Counted from the stretch's first letter, positions 47,602-57,420 are shown. The stretch: DNA of 64,000 bases from Fundidesulfovibrio soli (GCF_022808695.1 NZ_JAKZKW010000001.1:62001-126000); one strand, 5' to 3'. The notes: a model not told the origin generated them from the sequence alone. Numbers and translations: made by a program.

Positions 47602-48563
47602 GCGGCAAGGATGGCGATGGCGGCCCCAACAGCCTGAACGGCAAGGCGCTGTGCCTGGTCGGCCCCACCGGGGCCGGCAAGACCGAAGCCGCACTGGCCC
47701 TGGCCGAAGCTTTCCGGGGCTCCGTGGTCAACTTCGATTCCCGCCAGGTCTACCGGGGCATTCCCGTCACCACGGCCCAGCCCAGCCCGGAGGAACAGGC
47801 CCGCTGCCCGCACCTGCTCTACGGCTTCATGCCATGCACCCAGGCCGTCTCTGCCGGGAGCTTCGCCGAGACCGCCGCGAAGGCCGTGTATTCCGTTCTG
47901 GAACAGGGCCGCACTCCCATCCTGGTCGGCGGCACGGGCCTTTACCTGCAGGCCCTGCTGGAAGGCCTCGCCCCCATCCCCGACGTGCCGCAGGACGTGC
48001 GCGAGCGGGTCGCCCGCCAGTGGGACGAGCAGGGCGGGGCTGCGCTGCACGACCGCCTTGCCGAAGCTGACCCCGCCTACGCCGCGCGCGTGCACCCCAA
48101 CGACCGTCAGCGCGTCACCCGCGCGCTGGAAGTGCTCGAGGCCACCGGCCGCACCTTCAGCGCCTGGCATGCCCAGGCCGAGAAGCCCCTGGATCTGCCC
48201 TGCATGAAGATGGGCATCCGCATGGAGAAGACCGTGCTGGACAGGCGGCTGGCGGCCCGTATCCGGGTCATGCTGGAGCGGGGCGCCCTTGATGAGGTCC
48301 GCCGCGCCGTGGCCGAATGCCCGGACCCGTCCGCTCCGGGGCTCTCCGGCATCGGGTGCGCCGAACTGGCCGCGCACCTGCGGGGCGAGCTCGGCTTCCA
48401 GGAGGCCCTGGACCTCTGGCTCTCGAACACCAAGGCCTACGCCAAACGCCAGATGACCTGGTTCAAGCGCGATACCGGCATCCGCTGGTTCACGCCCGGA
48501 AGAACGCGGGAGATGGTCGCGCTGGCCTCGGGTTGGTTGAACATGCGGCCCATATCGGGCTAG
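47598..48563 (+). CDS. miaA: tRNA dimethylallyltransferase
   Basis: The 321-residue enzyme adds a dimethylallyl group to A37 of tRNAs reading UNN codons. Motifs are LVGPTGAGKTEAALALA, VNFDSRQVYRGIPVTTAQPS, ILVGGTGLYLQALL and KRQMTWFKRD. It starts within the coaD stop. A 9-base gap separates it from the amidase gene. Confidence 0.95.
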   Translation: MSGKDGDGGPNSLNGKALCLVGPTGAGKTEAALALAEAFRGSVVNFDSRQVYRGIPVTTAQPSPEEQARCPHLLYGFMPCTQAVSAGSFAETAAKAVYSVLEQGRTPILVGGTGLYLQALLEGLAPIPDVPQDVRERVARQWDEQGGAALHDRLAEADPAYAARVHPNDRQRVTRALEVLEATGRTFSAWHAQAEKPLDLPCMKMGIRMEKTVLDRRLAARIRVMLERGALDEVRRAVAECPDPSAPGLSGIGCAELAAHLRGELGFQEALDLWLSNTKAYAKRQMTWFKRDTGIRWFTPGRTREMVALASGWLNMRPISG

Positions 48564-48572
48564 GATGTCTTC

Positions 48573-49691
48573 ATGAAGTATGTTGCGAGAAGGCAGGTGC
48601 TCAAGGGGCTGGGGCTGGCCGGGCTGGCGCTGTCCCTGCCGGGCGGAGCGCTGGCGGCCACCTCGCAGGAGCTGGCCTCCGAGGGCCTGGCCCGCCTGCA
48701 GGAGGGCAAGACCGCCCAGGCCCTGGCCGCCCTAAAGGAAGCCGCCAAGCTCGACCCCGCCAACGCCTGGGTATTCAACCTGCTGGGCAGATCCTATTAC
48801 ACCTCGGGGCAGCAGCGCCTCGCGGCGGACAACTTCCGCCTGGCCCTGCGCATCGATCCCGCCGACGGTTATTCCCGGATGATGCTGGACGTGCTTGCCC
48901 AGCACCCCCTGCCGCCCGCGCCGGCTGAAAAGCCCGGCAAGTCCAAGCGTCTTTCCCAACTGGAGGAGCAGGCCAGGGACGAGCTTTCCGCGTTCGCCAA
49001 GACGGGCAAGGCTCCCGGCAAGCGCCTGCTGCTCATCGACCCCGGGCACGGAGGGGCGGACAAGGGTGTGACCGGGACCACCGGCCTGGTCGAGAAGGAT
49101 CTTACCCTTGATGTCGCCACCCTGCTGGCGGCGGAGCTGAACGCCTCGGACGCCTTCAGGGCCATGCTCACCCGCCAGGCCGACTACGCCGTGCCGCTTT
49201 GGGCCAGGAAGGCCCAGGCCGACCTCTTCGGAGCCGAGCTGATGATCTCCCTGCACTGCGCGGCTTCGCTCCCCGGCTACGCGGGCGTGGAAGTCTACAG
49301 CTACTCAGGGGCAGCTTCGGATGCCGAGGCCAACGCCGTGGCCGAACTGGAAAACGGCGTGCTGCGCTTCGAGCGCGTGCAGCCGCCGGTGTTGGCGGAA
49401 CCCGCCTCGCAACGCGGCCTGCTTGGGGCCTGGCGCGTACGCTCCGGCGAGCGGCGCGGCAAGGAGCTGGCCGAGTCCCTGGCCGCCAAGCTGACCCTTC
49501 CCGGGACCTTCGGCCCAGCCCACGCCCGGCAGGCGCCGCTTCGAGTGCTGGAGGGCCCCCGCTGCCCCTCCATGCTCATCGAGATGGGCTTCCTCTCCAA
49601 CACCCAGGAGGAGAAAGCCTTGAAAGGCAAGGAATTCCAGGCGGTCTTGGCGCGCACCCTGGCCCAGGGCTTGACGCGAATCCTCGGATGA
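48573..49691 (+). CDS. N-acetylmuramoyl-L-alanine amidase with TPR segment and Tat-like signal
   Basis: The 372-residue protein begins ARRQVLKGLGLAGLALSLPGG, a twin-arginine signal (RR-x-V-L-K) with a hydrophobic stretch. A TPR-like pair follows at residues about 29-95. The C-terminal Amidase_3 domain has the zinc motifs LLLIDPGHGGADKGVTG, LVEKDLTLDVA, ISLHCAAS and IEMGFLSN. It would cleave the amide between MurNAc and the stem peptide at division. E. coli AmiA and AmiC are Tat exports, and tatA lies 0.6 kb downstream. Short RBS-to-start spacing after miaA. Confidence 0.85.
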   Translation: MKYVARRQVLKGLGLAGLALSLPGGALAATSQELASEGLARLQEGKTAQALAALKEAAKLDPANAWVFNLLGRSYYTSGQQRLAADNFRLALRIDPADGYSRMMLDVLAQHPLPPAPAEKPGKSKRLSQLEEQARDELSAFAKTGKAPGKRLLLIDPGHGGADKGVTGTTGLVEKDLTLDVATLLAAELNASDAFRAMLTRQADYAVPLWARKAQADLFGAELMISLHCAASLPGYAGVEVYSYSGAASDAEANAVAELENGVLRFERVQPPVLAEPASQRGLLGAWRVRSGERRGKELAESLAAKLTLPGTFGPAHARQAPLRVLEGPRCPSMLIEMGFLSNTQEEKALKGKEFQAVLARTLAQGLTRILG

Positions 49692-49704
49692 GGTTTCATC
49701 AAGC

Positions 49705-50280
49705 ATGGCTCGCAGTGCCGGAAACTGGACCATCCCCAACGCGCTCACCATGGCGCGCATCCTGCTCACGCCTTTTTTCGTGGTGCTCTTCCTGGACGGC
49801 AATTACTTCGGCGCGTTGAGCATGTTCTTCCTGGCAGGGCTCTCCGACGCCCTGGACGGCTTGCTGGCCCGCCTCCTGGACCAGCGCTCCGCCCTGGGCG
49901 CTATCCTGGATCCCCTCGCGGACAAGATTCTGCTGGTCACATCCTTCATCTGCCTGGCCCACGCGGGCTGGATACCCCTCTGGCTGGCCGTGCTGGTGGT
50001 CAGCAGGGACGTAATCATCCTGGGCGGAATCGCGCTGTTGACCTTCTGGGGAAGGGATATGCGCCAGAGCATTCACCCGAGCCTGGTCAGCAAGCTGACC
50101 ACGGCCACGCAGATGGCGCTCGTGCTGACGGGGTTTCTTGTCGGGATGGACGTCTGGGGCGGCGCGGGCAAAGCCCTGCTGCTGGGGCTGGTGTGGATCG
50201 CGGCCGCTCTGACGGTCGTTTCGGGCGGGCACTATGTGGCCAAGGGGCTGGCCATGTTCACGGGGGGGCAGGATCAGTGA
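49705..50280 (+). CDS. Second CDP-alcohol phosphatidyltransferase (PgsA-like)
   Basis: The 191-residue membrane protein carries the CDP-alcohol motif SDALDGLLARLL..LGAILDPLADK and about five hydrophobic segments. It is similar in layout to pgsA at 34988, but the two are clearly different proteins. One may make phosphatidylglycerol phosphate and the other a different lipid, such as cardiolipin from CDP-DAG; the sequence does not decide. It follows the amidase by 13 bases and converges on tatA with a 7-base overlap. Confidence 0.82.
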   Translation: MARSAGNWTIPNALTMARILLTPFFVVLFLDGNYFGALSMFFLAGLSDALDGLLARLLDQRSALGAILDPLADKILLVTSFICLAHAGWIPLWLAVLVVSRDVIILGGIALLTFWGRDMRQSIHPSLVSKLTTATQMALVLTGFLVGMDVWGGAGKALLLGLVWIAAALTVVSGGHYVAKGLAMFTGGQDQ

Positions 50281-50426
50281 TCGCCGTCTTTGGGGCCGTC
50301 CTCCCGGCTGGAGCGCTTGAACTCGCGGATTGCCTTGCCCAAGCTCTTGCCAAGGCCGGGCAGTTTGCTGCCGTTGAACAGCACCAGTACGACCAGGATG
50401 ATGACCAGAAGGCCCGTAATGCCCAT
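50274..50426 (-). CDS. tatA: TatA/TatE, Sec-independent translocase component
   Basis: The 50-residue protein is a short TatA: an N-terminal transmembrane helix (GITGLLVIILVVLVLF), the FNGSKLPGLGKSLG hinge with the conserved Phe-Gly region, and a short amphipathic helix with a charged tail. TatA forms the export pore for folded twin-arginine proteins. Start at 50426 has GGAGG upstream; the longer frame to 50486 is not TatA-like. No tatB or tatC is adjacent. It overlaps the convergent lipid-synthase gene by 7 bases. Confidence 0.85.
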   Translation of the reverse strand: MGITGLLVIILVVLVLFNGSKLPGLGKSLGKAIREFKRSSREDGPKDGDH

Positions 50427-50503
50427 GCGTGCGCCCCCTCCGGGGAGTATTTCCGCAGAACTACACTGCGGCATAGGGCCGGTCAACTAACGCGGGGGTC
50501 CCG

Positions 50504-50875
50504 GTGAGCAAGGTGGTCCGGCTGCCGGCTGTAACCTGCGCCCACTTCCTGGCCGGGCGCTGCCTCTACGAGGAACACCTCAACCCCGGGTACGACCAGG
50601 GGCTCCAATGCAGCGTGGTGCTCAAGCTGCACGCCATGTACGATTCCTTCCTGGATCAGGCCGATGCCTTCGGGCTGGCCGAGAGCCAGGCCCGCTCCAT
50701 GTGGGAGCGCCGTTTTCTGGAACTTTGCCGCCATGATACGGGTTGTCAGGACTATGAGCCCGGTGGTAACGAGGGCTTTCCGAACTGTCTGCACGGCATG
50801 GACGGCCTGTGCGTGCTCCGCTTCCCGCAGTGTGCGGGCAGATGCCGCAACTTTTCACTCAAACACCGGGGATGA
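50504..50875 (+). CDS. Cysteine-rich protein of unknown function
   Basis: The 123-residue protein starts at GTG 50504. It has nine cysteines, including TCAHFLAGRCLYEEHL and PQCAGRCRNFSL, spaced unevenly across the protein, which suggests metal or Fe-S binding. No family is recognised. It lies 6 bases before the next gene, reading the same way, and 17 bases from the tatA 5' side. Confidence 0.55.
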   Translation: MSKVVRLPAVTCAHFLAGRCLYEEHLNPGYDQGLQCSVVLKLHAMYDSFLDQADAFGLAESQARSMWERRFLELCRHDTGCQDYEPGGNEGFPNCLHGMDGLCVLRFPQCAGRCRNFSLKHRG

Positions 50876-50881
50876 CCACTG

Positions 50882-51721
50882 GTGACACACCACACGACTT
50901 CAGCTTCAGAGGTTTTTCTCGTTTACGTGCCCACACTGACCACGGCCGGTGCGGAAGGGCTTCCAGCCGGTGTGCGCCTGTTCGACCCGGGCGTGGCGGA
51001 AGGGGAGGGCGACGCCGACAGGTTCACGCCCGCCAATCTGCCCATGGCCCGGCCTGTGGCCAAGGCGATGCTGGCACAGTTCGTCCAACTGGCCCGCGAA
51101 TCCAAGACCGTGGCCGACGTCTCCGCTTTCGCCTCCGGCGTCTACGAGGACTTCCACAGGAACACCACCCACGCCATCCGCGATCAGCTTCAGGCGGCCG
51201 TGCAGGGTGAGGACGCGGCGGCTAAGGCCCGGGAGCGCGCCCTCTCCAAGGCGCAGACCGAGCTGTGCCTGGCCTGGGCTCTGGAGGAGGTGGCCAGGGA
51301 GCTCAAGGGTCTGGAGGCACGGCTGGACGACCAGTGGAAAACTTTCGAGCAGACCCTGGGCATGGACGGCGAAGACGCCCTGGACGACGACGGCCTCGGG
51401 CTGGTGGAGGGCAAACCCTCGCTGGTGCCCTCCGGCCCGTCCGTACCCTCACGGGTGATCCTGGACGCCGTGCTGGCCTTCCTGCCCGATGCCTGCGGCC
51501 TCCTCAGCAGGGACGCCGCCCTGCGCGCCGACTGGGAGGAGTTCGGGGTGGCCTTCGCCCCCGCATCCGAAGCCACCCTGGCCCGGTTCGGCCTGGGCGG
51601 CGAAGGGGCGTGGCTTGAGGCCGTGGCCGAGGGGCGCAGGCTGTGCCTCTCCCGCAGGACCGACCCGGAAAAGCCCTGGCAGGCCCGCAGCTTCACTGTC
51701 GTTGTTCCGGCGGGGAGTTGA
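50882..51721 (+). CDS. Protein of unknown function
   Basis: The 279-residue protein starts at GTG 50882. It has a helical central region (LARESKTVADVSAFASGVYEDFHRN and TELCLAWALEEVARELKGLEARL) and no signal peptide or clear catalytic motif. It may form a pair with the cysteine-rich protein 6 bases upstream. The HAD phosphatase starts 3 bases after its stop. Confidence 0.55.
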   Translation: MTHHTTSASEVFLVYVPTLTTAGAEGLPAGVRLFDPGVAEGEGDADRFTPANLPMARPVAKAMLAQFVQLARESKTVADVSAFASGVYEDFHRNTTHAIRDQLQAAVQGEDAAAKARERALSKAQTELCLAWALEEVARELKGLEARLDDQWKTFEQTLGMDGEDALDDDGLGLVEGKPSLVPSGPSVPSRVILDAVLAFLPDACGLLSRDAALRADWEEFGVAFAPASEATLARFGLGGEGAWLEAVAEGRRLCLSRRTDPEKPWQARSFTVVVPAGS

Positions 51722-51724
51722 ACG

Positions 51725-52432
51725 ATGTTCGATACCGGCGACAAGCCCTCACCTGAGCTGCTCAAGGGCATCCGGGGCATCATCTTCGACTGCGACGGCG
51801 TTCTGGTGGACTCCAAGGACGCCAACCGCATGTACTACAACTCCGTGCGCAAGGCCCTGGGGATGCTGCCCATGACCCCTGAGGAGGAAGACTACGTGCA
51901 TGCGCACGCCGTCATCCCCTCCATGCAGCGCATCATCCCCCCCGAGCGGATGGCCGAGGCCGAGGCCGAGCGGCGCAAGATCAAGTTCACGGACATGCTG
52001 CCGTTCACCACCCTGCAGCCAGGGCTCGTGGAGCTGCTCACCACCCTGCGGGAGCTCGGCTTCAAGCTGGCGGTGAACACCAACCGCACGGACTCCATGG
52101 AGATGCTCCTGGATACCTTCGAACTCACCGAGTTCTTCGATCCTGTGATCACAGCGGCCAAGGTCAAGCACCCCAAGCCCAACCCCGAAGGCGTGCACGC
52201 CATCATGCGCCACTGGGGCATGACGCGCCAGCAGGTGGCCTACGTCGGCGACTCCGGCGTGGACGAGCAGACCGCCCGCGCAGCGGGGGTTGCCTTCTGG
52301 GCTTTCAGGAACGCGGGGCTCTCCGCCGCCCTGCATGTGGAGGATTTCGAGCCCTTGCGCAGGTGGGTCGCGCGCTGCCTCGCGAAGGGCGATGCTTCCG
52401 AAAAAGCCCTTGATTTGCAACAGGGTGTGTGA
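51725..52432 (+). CDS. HAD-superfamily phosphatase (Gph-like)
   Basis: The 235-residue protein has motif I FDCDGVLVDSKDANRMYY, motif II VNTNRTDS, motif III KHPKPNPEGVHAIM and motif IV YVGDSGVDEQTARAAG. It fits the phosphoglycolate phosphatase-like branch of HAD enzymes, but the substrate is uncertain. It is coupled to the upstream gene by 3 bases. Confidence 0.85.
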   Translation: MFDTGDKPSPELLKGIRGIIFDCDGVLVDSKDANRMYYNSVRKALGMLPMTPEEEDYVHAHAVIPSMQRIIPPERMAEAEAERRKIKFTDMLPFTTLQPGLVELLTTLRELGFKLAVNTNRTDSMEMLLDTFELTEFFDPVITAAKVKHPKPNPEGVHAIMRHWGMTRQQVAYVGDSGVDEQTARAAGVAFWAFRNAGLSAALHVEDFEPLRRWVARCLAKGDASEKALDLQQGV

Positions 52433-52486
52433 GAGGCTGAACGCAATGTGGATCATTCTCTTCTGACCGCAACTACGAGGAATCAT

Positions 52487-52792
52487 ATGCCTTTTTTGGG
52501 ACCGCTCCTCAAGACCATCGCTCTGATTCTTGACTTCGTCTTCGGTGCCTACAAGTGGATCATTATCATTGCGGCTGTCGTATCGTGGGTCAGGCCCGAC
52601 CCCTATCACCCGGTCATCCGCTTCCTGTATTCCGCCACGGAGCCAGTGCTCTACCGGGTGAGGCGGTTGCTTCCGTTTGTCATGGTCGGAGGGATGGACC
52701 TGTCCCCCCTCGTAGTCATTTTGGCCCTTCAATTCATCGGCCAGGTGTTCATCGTCGAGTCGGTGCTGCAACTGGCATACATGGTGCGCTAA
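52487..52792 (+). CDS. YggT-family membrane protein
   Basis: The 101-residue protein has two membrane segments flanking the conserved YKWIIIIAAVVSWVRPDPYHPVIRFLYSATEPVL, the YggT signature. These proteins are linked to cell division and envelope or osmotic balance. The start at 52487 has GAGG about 7 bases upstream. It precedes a divIVA gene, an arrangement common in other phyla (yggT-divIVA). Confidence 0.88.
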   Translation: MPFLGPLLKTIALILDFVFGAYKWIIIIAAVVSWVRPDPYHPVIRFLYSATEPVLYRVRRLLPFVMVGGMDLSPLVVILALQFIGQVFIVESVLQLAYMVR

Positions 52793-52805
52793 CCGGGACA
52801 AGCGT

Positions 52806-53324
52806 GTGACGGTCTCCAAGATCGACCTGCTCAACAAGAAGTTCAACCGCTGCATACGCGGCTATTGCCCGGATGAGGTTGATCTCTACCTGCACGATGT
52901 GGCCGAGGCCATCGGGCAGATGGCGGACGATAACCGCAGACTTGCGGAGCGTCTGTCGCAGTGCGATCGCAGTCTCGCAGCCCGCCCCCCCGAACCAGAC
53001 ACCGGTTCCAATCCCGCAGCCCTGCGCGAGGCCATGGCCGCCGGGCGCAGGATCGTGGACGAAAGCACCGGCAAAGCCCGCCAGGACGCCCAGCGCATCC
53101 TGGAGGAGGCCCGCGCCGAGGGGGCGCGCCTTGTGGCGGACGCCAACCTGCTCAAGGCCCGAGTCTACGAGGACATAGCCGACCTGCGCGCCCAGAGGGA
53201 GGCCATGGCCCAGGAACTGCGCAGGCTGCTTGAAGGACATTTCAGGCTGCTCGAATCATCGGAGGCATCCTCGGACGCCAGACGGCCCGGCGGCGAATTC
53301 ACCTTCGCCGACGGCGGTGAGTGA
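52806..53324 (+). CDS. DivIVA-domain protein
   Basis: The 172-residue protein starts at GTG 52806 and has the DivIVA N-terminal domain (FNRCIRGYCPDEVDLYLHDVAEAIGQM). A long coiled coil follows (DAQRILEEARAEGARLVADAN..). DivIVA marks curved membrane and poles, mostly in Gram-positives, but occurs in deltaproteobacteria. It is coupled to yggT (13 bases) and the DUF167 gene overlaps or abuts its 3' end. Confidence 0.85.
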   Translation: MTVSKIDLLNKKFNRCIRGYCPDEVDLYLHDVAEAIGQMADDNRRLAERLSQCDRSLAARPPEPDTGSNPAALREAMAAGRRIVDESTGKARQDAQRILEEARAEGARLVADANLLKARVYEDIADLRAQREAMAQELRRLLEGHFRLLESSEASSDARRPGGEFTFADGGE

Positions 53325-53334
53325 TCCGGCGGGG

Positions 53335-53634
53335 ATGCCCGCATACGCCGAGCAGGCCAAGGACGGGGGCTACCGCATCCTGGTGTGGGTGCAGCCCGGA
53401 GCGAAGCACGACGCCGCCGCAGGCGTGGTCGAGGGCCGGCTGAAGATCCGGCTGAGGGCCCCGGCGGTGGACAACAAGGCCAACGACGCCCTGGTGGCGT
53501 TCATGGCCAAATATCTCGGGGTGCCCAAGGGCGCCCTGGAACTGGCGGCGGGACACACTGGCCGCAAAAAGACCCTGCGCATACGGCCCGGCGAGCAACC
53601 GGACTGGGCCACGCCGGGAAGCGCGGCCGGTTGA
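53335..53634 (+). CDS. DUF167 (YggU-like) protein
   Basis: The 99-residue protein has the DUF167 core: VWVQPGAKHDAAAGVVEGRLKIRL and VDNKANDALVAFMAKYLGVPKGALEL, with GRKKTLRI at the end. The function is unknown; it often accompanies yggT. The start is uncertain: ATG 53335 is used here, but GTG 53317 would overlap divIVA by 8 bases. Confidence 0.78.
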   Translation: MPAYAEQAKDGGYRILVWVQPGAKHDAAAGVVEGRLKIRLRAPAVDNKANDALVAFMAKYLGVPKGALELAAGHTGRKKTLRIRPGEQPDWATPGSAAG

Positions 53635-53665
53635 GGCTATCAACATCCAACAGGAGGCGGCGCCA

Positions 53666-53899
53666 ATGGACAGTCACGATTTGGAGCTTATCGCCAAGCA
53701 CAGCGAATCGGACGCGGAACTCAGAGCGCTCTACGCTGATCACGTGGCCTTCGAGAAAATGATCGAGAAGCTCGAAAGCAAGTCGTACCTCAACCCGGCT
53801 GAAGAGCAGGAAATCAAGGAACTCAAGAAAAAGAAGCTTGCGGGCAGGACGCGTCTGGAAACGATGCTCATCAGCTACCGCAAGGCGGAGGCGAATTAA
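53666..53899 (+). CDS. DUF465 (YdcH-like) small helical protein
   Basis: The 77-residue protein is a two-helix hairpin (HVAFEKMIEKLESKSYLNPAEEQEIKELKKKKL), the DUF465 pattern. The function is unknown. It starts 31 bases after DUF167 and ends 3 bases before ilvB, so it is probably transcribed with ilvB. Confidence 0.8.
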   Translation: MDSHDLELIAKHSESDAELRALYADHVAFEKMIEKLESKSYLNPAEEQEIKELKKKKLAGRTRLETMLISYRKAEAN

Positions 53900-53902
53900 C
53901 TC

Positions 53903-55603
53903 ATGGAACTGACCGGGGCTCAGATTCTCCTCGAGTCTCTCGGACGAGAGGGAGTGGACGTTCTTTTCGGCTTTCCCGGCGGAGCGGTGATAGACATCTA
54001 CCACCAGTTCCCCAACTATCCCAACCTGAAGCATGTGCTGGTACGCCATGAGCAGGGCGCCATCCACATGGCGGACGGCTACGCCCGCGCAACGGGCAAG
54101 GTAGGGGTATGCCTCGTAACGTCGGGCCCCGGCGCAACCAACGCAGTAACCGGTATTGCCACGGCCTACATGGACTCCATACCCGTGGTCATTATCACCG
54201 GGCAGGTCCCCACTCCGCTGATCGGGAACGACGCGTTCCAGGAAGTGGACATCGTGGGCATCACGCGCCCCTGCACAAAGCATAACTACCTGGTCAAGGA
54301 CGTCACCAAGCTGGCCAGGACCATCAAGGAGGCCTTCTATCTGGCCCAGTCCGGCAGGCCCGGCCCAGTGCTCATCGACCTGCCAAAGGACATACAGCAG
54401 CAGCGCGCCGCCTTCAGCTATCCCAAGAAGGTGAGCATGCGCGGCTACAACCCGCATTACGAACCCAACATCAAGCAGGTGCGCAAGGTCGCGGAGCTGA
54501 TCTGCAAGGCCAAGAACCCCGTGCTCTACGCGGGCGGAGGCGTCATAAGCTCCAGCGCGTCCAAGGAACTCACGAAGCTGGCCCAGGCCCAGAACATCCC
54601 CGTCACGGCGACGCTGATGGGCCTGGGCTGCTTCCCTGGGGACGATCCGCGCTGGCTGGGCATGCTCGGCATGCACGGCACCTTTGCGGCCAACCACGCC
54701 ATCTCCTCGGCCGACCTGCTGCTGGCCGTCGGCGCGCGCTTCGACGACCGCGTCACCGGCAAGCTGAGCGCCTTCGCATCCAAGGCCACCATCGTTCACA
54801 TCGACATCGACCCCACCTCCATCCAGAAAAACGTGACCGTGGACGTGCCCGTGGTGGCCGACTGCAGGCTGTTCCTGGAGGCCCTGAACAAGGAGTTGGC
54901 CGAGACCGCCAAGTCCGGCGCGGCCTGCGCCCCCAAGGACGCCTGGTTCGAGCAGATCACCGCCTGGAAGAAGAAACATCCCCTGACCTACAAGCCCGCC
55001 GCCAAGGAAGGGCCCATCAAGCCGCAGGCCGTCGTGGAGGCCATCTACAAGCTCACCGGGGGCGACTGCATCATCGCCACCGAGGTGGGCCAGAACCAGA
55101 TGTGGGCCGCGCAGTTCTTCAACTACAAGAAGCCGCGCACCCTGCTGACATCGGGCGGGCTCGGGACCATGGGCTACGGTTTCCCCGCGGCCATCGGCGC
55201 GCAGGCGGCCTATCCCGACAAGCTGGTCATCGACGTGGCCGGCGACGGCTCCATCCAGATGTGCATCCAGGAGCTGGCCACCGCCGTGGCCTACAACCTG
55301 CCGGTGAAGATCGTCATCCTCAACAACGGCTATCTGGGCATGGTGCGTCAGTGGCAGGAGCTCTTCTACGACAGGAACTACTGTAGCACCTGCCTGGACG
55401 TGGCCCCCGACTTCGTGAAGCTGGCCGAGGCCTACGGCGCGGACGGCTTCCGCGTGAAGAAGGCCGAGGATATGGAGGCCACCCTCAAGGCGGCGTTCGC
55501 CTCGCCCAAGCCCTGCATCGTGGACGTGCTGGTGGACCCGGAGGAGAACGTGTACCCCATGGTTCCCGCGGGCAAATCCATCACCGAAATGATCCTGGTC
55601 TAA
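53903..55603 (+). CDS. ilvB: Acetolactate synthase, large subunit
   Basis: The 566-residue TPP enzyme joins two pyruvates, or pyruvate and 2-oxobutyrate, in branched-chain amino acid synthesis. Motifs are the catalytic Glu in [19 protein letters not shown] at about residue 50, the FAD region and the TPP site [21 protein letters not shown]. Length is normal. ilvN follows 10 bases after the stop. Confidence 0.95.
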   Translation: MELTGAQILLESLGREGVDVLFGFPGGAVIDIYHQFPNYPNLKHVLVRHEQGAIHMADGYARATGKVGVCLVTSGPGATNAVTGIATAYMDSIPVVIITGQVPTPLIGNDAFQEVDIVGITRPCTKHNYLVKDVTKLARTIKEAFYLAQSGRPGPVLIDLPKDIQQQRAAFSYPKKVSMRGYNPHYEPNIKQVRKVAELICKAKNPVLYAGGGVISSSASKELTKLAQAQNIPVTATLMGLGCFPGDDPRWLGMLGMHGTFAANHAISSADLLLAVGARFDDRVTGKLSAFASKATIVHIDIDPTSIQKNVTVDVPVVADCRLFLEALNKELAETAKSGAACAPKDAWFEQITAWKKKHPLTYKPAAKEGPIKPQAVVEAIYKLTGGDCIIATEVGQNQMWAAQFFNYKKPRTLLTSGGLGTMGYGFPAAIGAQAAYPDKLVIDVAGDGSIQMCIQELATAVAYNLPVKIVILNNGYLGMVRQWQELFYDRNYCSTCLDVAPDFVKLAEAYGADGFRVKKAEDMEATLKAAFASPKPCIVDVLVDPEENVYPMVPAGKSITEMILV

Positions 55604-55613
55604 GGAGGACGCC

Positions 55614-56093
55614 GTGCGCCACATTCTCTCTATCCTGGTGGAAAACGAACCCGGCGTCCTGTCCCGCGTGTCCGGCCTGTTCAGCGGCAGGGGCTTCAAC
55701 ATCGAAACCCTCAACGTGGCCCCCACCCTCGAGGACGGCGTCTCCATCATGACCATCACCACGGTGGGCGACGAGCAGATCATCGAACAGATCATCAAGC
55801 AGCTGCGCAAGCTGGTCACGGTGATCAAGGTGGTGGACCTGACCGAGGTCAAGAACGTCGAGCGGGAGATGATGCTGCTCAAGGTCTCCGCCGAGGACGG
55901 CAAGCGGGCCGAGATCCTGCGCATTGTGGACGTGTTCCGCTGCAAGGTGGTGGACGTGGGCTTCGACGAGCTCACCGTCGAGATCACCGGCACGCAGGAC
56001 AAGCTCACCGCGCTCATCAACCTGATGCAGCGTTTCGGCATCAAGGAGATCGCCCGCACCGGCGCCGTGGCCATGCGGCGCAGCATGCAATAG
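55614..56093 (+). CDS. ilvN: Acetolactate synthase, small regulatory subunit
   Basis: The 159-residue protein has an ACT domain (HILSILVENEPGVLSRVSGLFSGRGFNIETLNV) that binds valine for feedback inhibition. A C-terminal domain (EMMLLKVSAEDGKRAEIL) follows. The GTG start has AGGAGG 7 bases upstream. Second gene of ilvB-ilvN. Confidence 0.95.
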   Translation: MRHILSILVENEPGVLSRVSGLFSGRGFNIETLNVAPTLEDGVSIMTITTVGDEQIIEQIIKQLRKLVTVIKVVDLTEVKNVEREMMLLKVSAEDGKRAEILRIVDVFRCKVVDVGFDELTVEITGTQDKLTALINLMQRFGIKEIARTGAVAMRRSMQ

Positions 56094-56100
56094 CTTCTTC

Positions 56101-56145
56101 GCCCCGTCCCGGCCGTAGCTCCAGAGGGAGCGGCCGGGACGGGGC
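56101..56145 (+). terminator. Strong hairpin between ilvN and ilvC
   Basis: A perfect 15-bp stem (56101-56115 with 56131-56145) around a 15-base loop that can itself pair (CTCC/GGAG). It lies 7 bases after the ilvN stop. No T run follows, so it may terminate with Rho, attenuate or stabilise the upstream mRNA. Confidence 0.5.
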
Positions 56146-56182
56146 ATCCGTTTCCATTCCGGTCACGGCAAACGCGTTTGCC

Positions 56183-56211
56183 TTGCCAGTTTTGCCTTTT
56201 TCGGCTATTTT
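56183..56211 (+). promoter_or_regulatory. Predicted sigma-70 promoter of ilvC
   Basis: TTGCCA (56183-56188) and TATTTT (56206-56211) are 17 bases apart, between the hairpin and the ilvC ribosome site. This suggests ilvC can be transcribed on its own. Confidence 0.5.
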
Positions 56212-56260
56212 TCCCCTTCTTATGCACATGCCTGCCATTCCCGCACAGTGATTTTGATAA

Positions 56261-57265
<1,005 letters not shown>

Positions 57266-57287
57266 GCGGGCGCAGCCTGTTTTTTAG

Positions 57288-57319
57288 GGCCGTGGTTCTG
57301 GACGGAACCACGGCCTTTT
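57288..57319 (+). terminator. Rho-independent terminator after ilvC
   Basis: An 11-bp stem GGCCGTGGTTC/GAACCACGGCC with a 6-base loop is followed by TTTT, 22 bases past the ilvC stop. Confidence 0.9.
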
Positions 57320-57420
57320 CTTATTGATGACGAGCGGGGAGGCGCGTCTTGCGCCGCCCGCCGGTACTCCGCCCGTGGGGCGCAGCCGGATGTCTTTCGT
57401 AATGTCCTGAAGGTGCGCCC

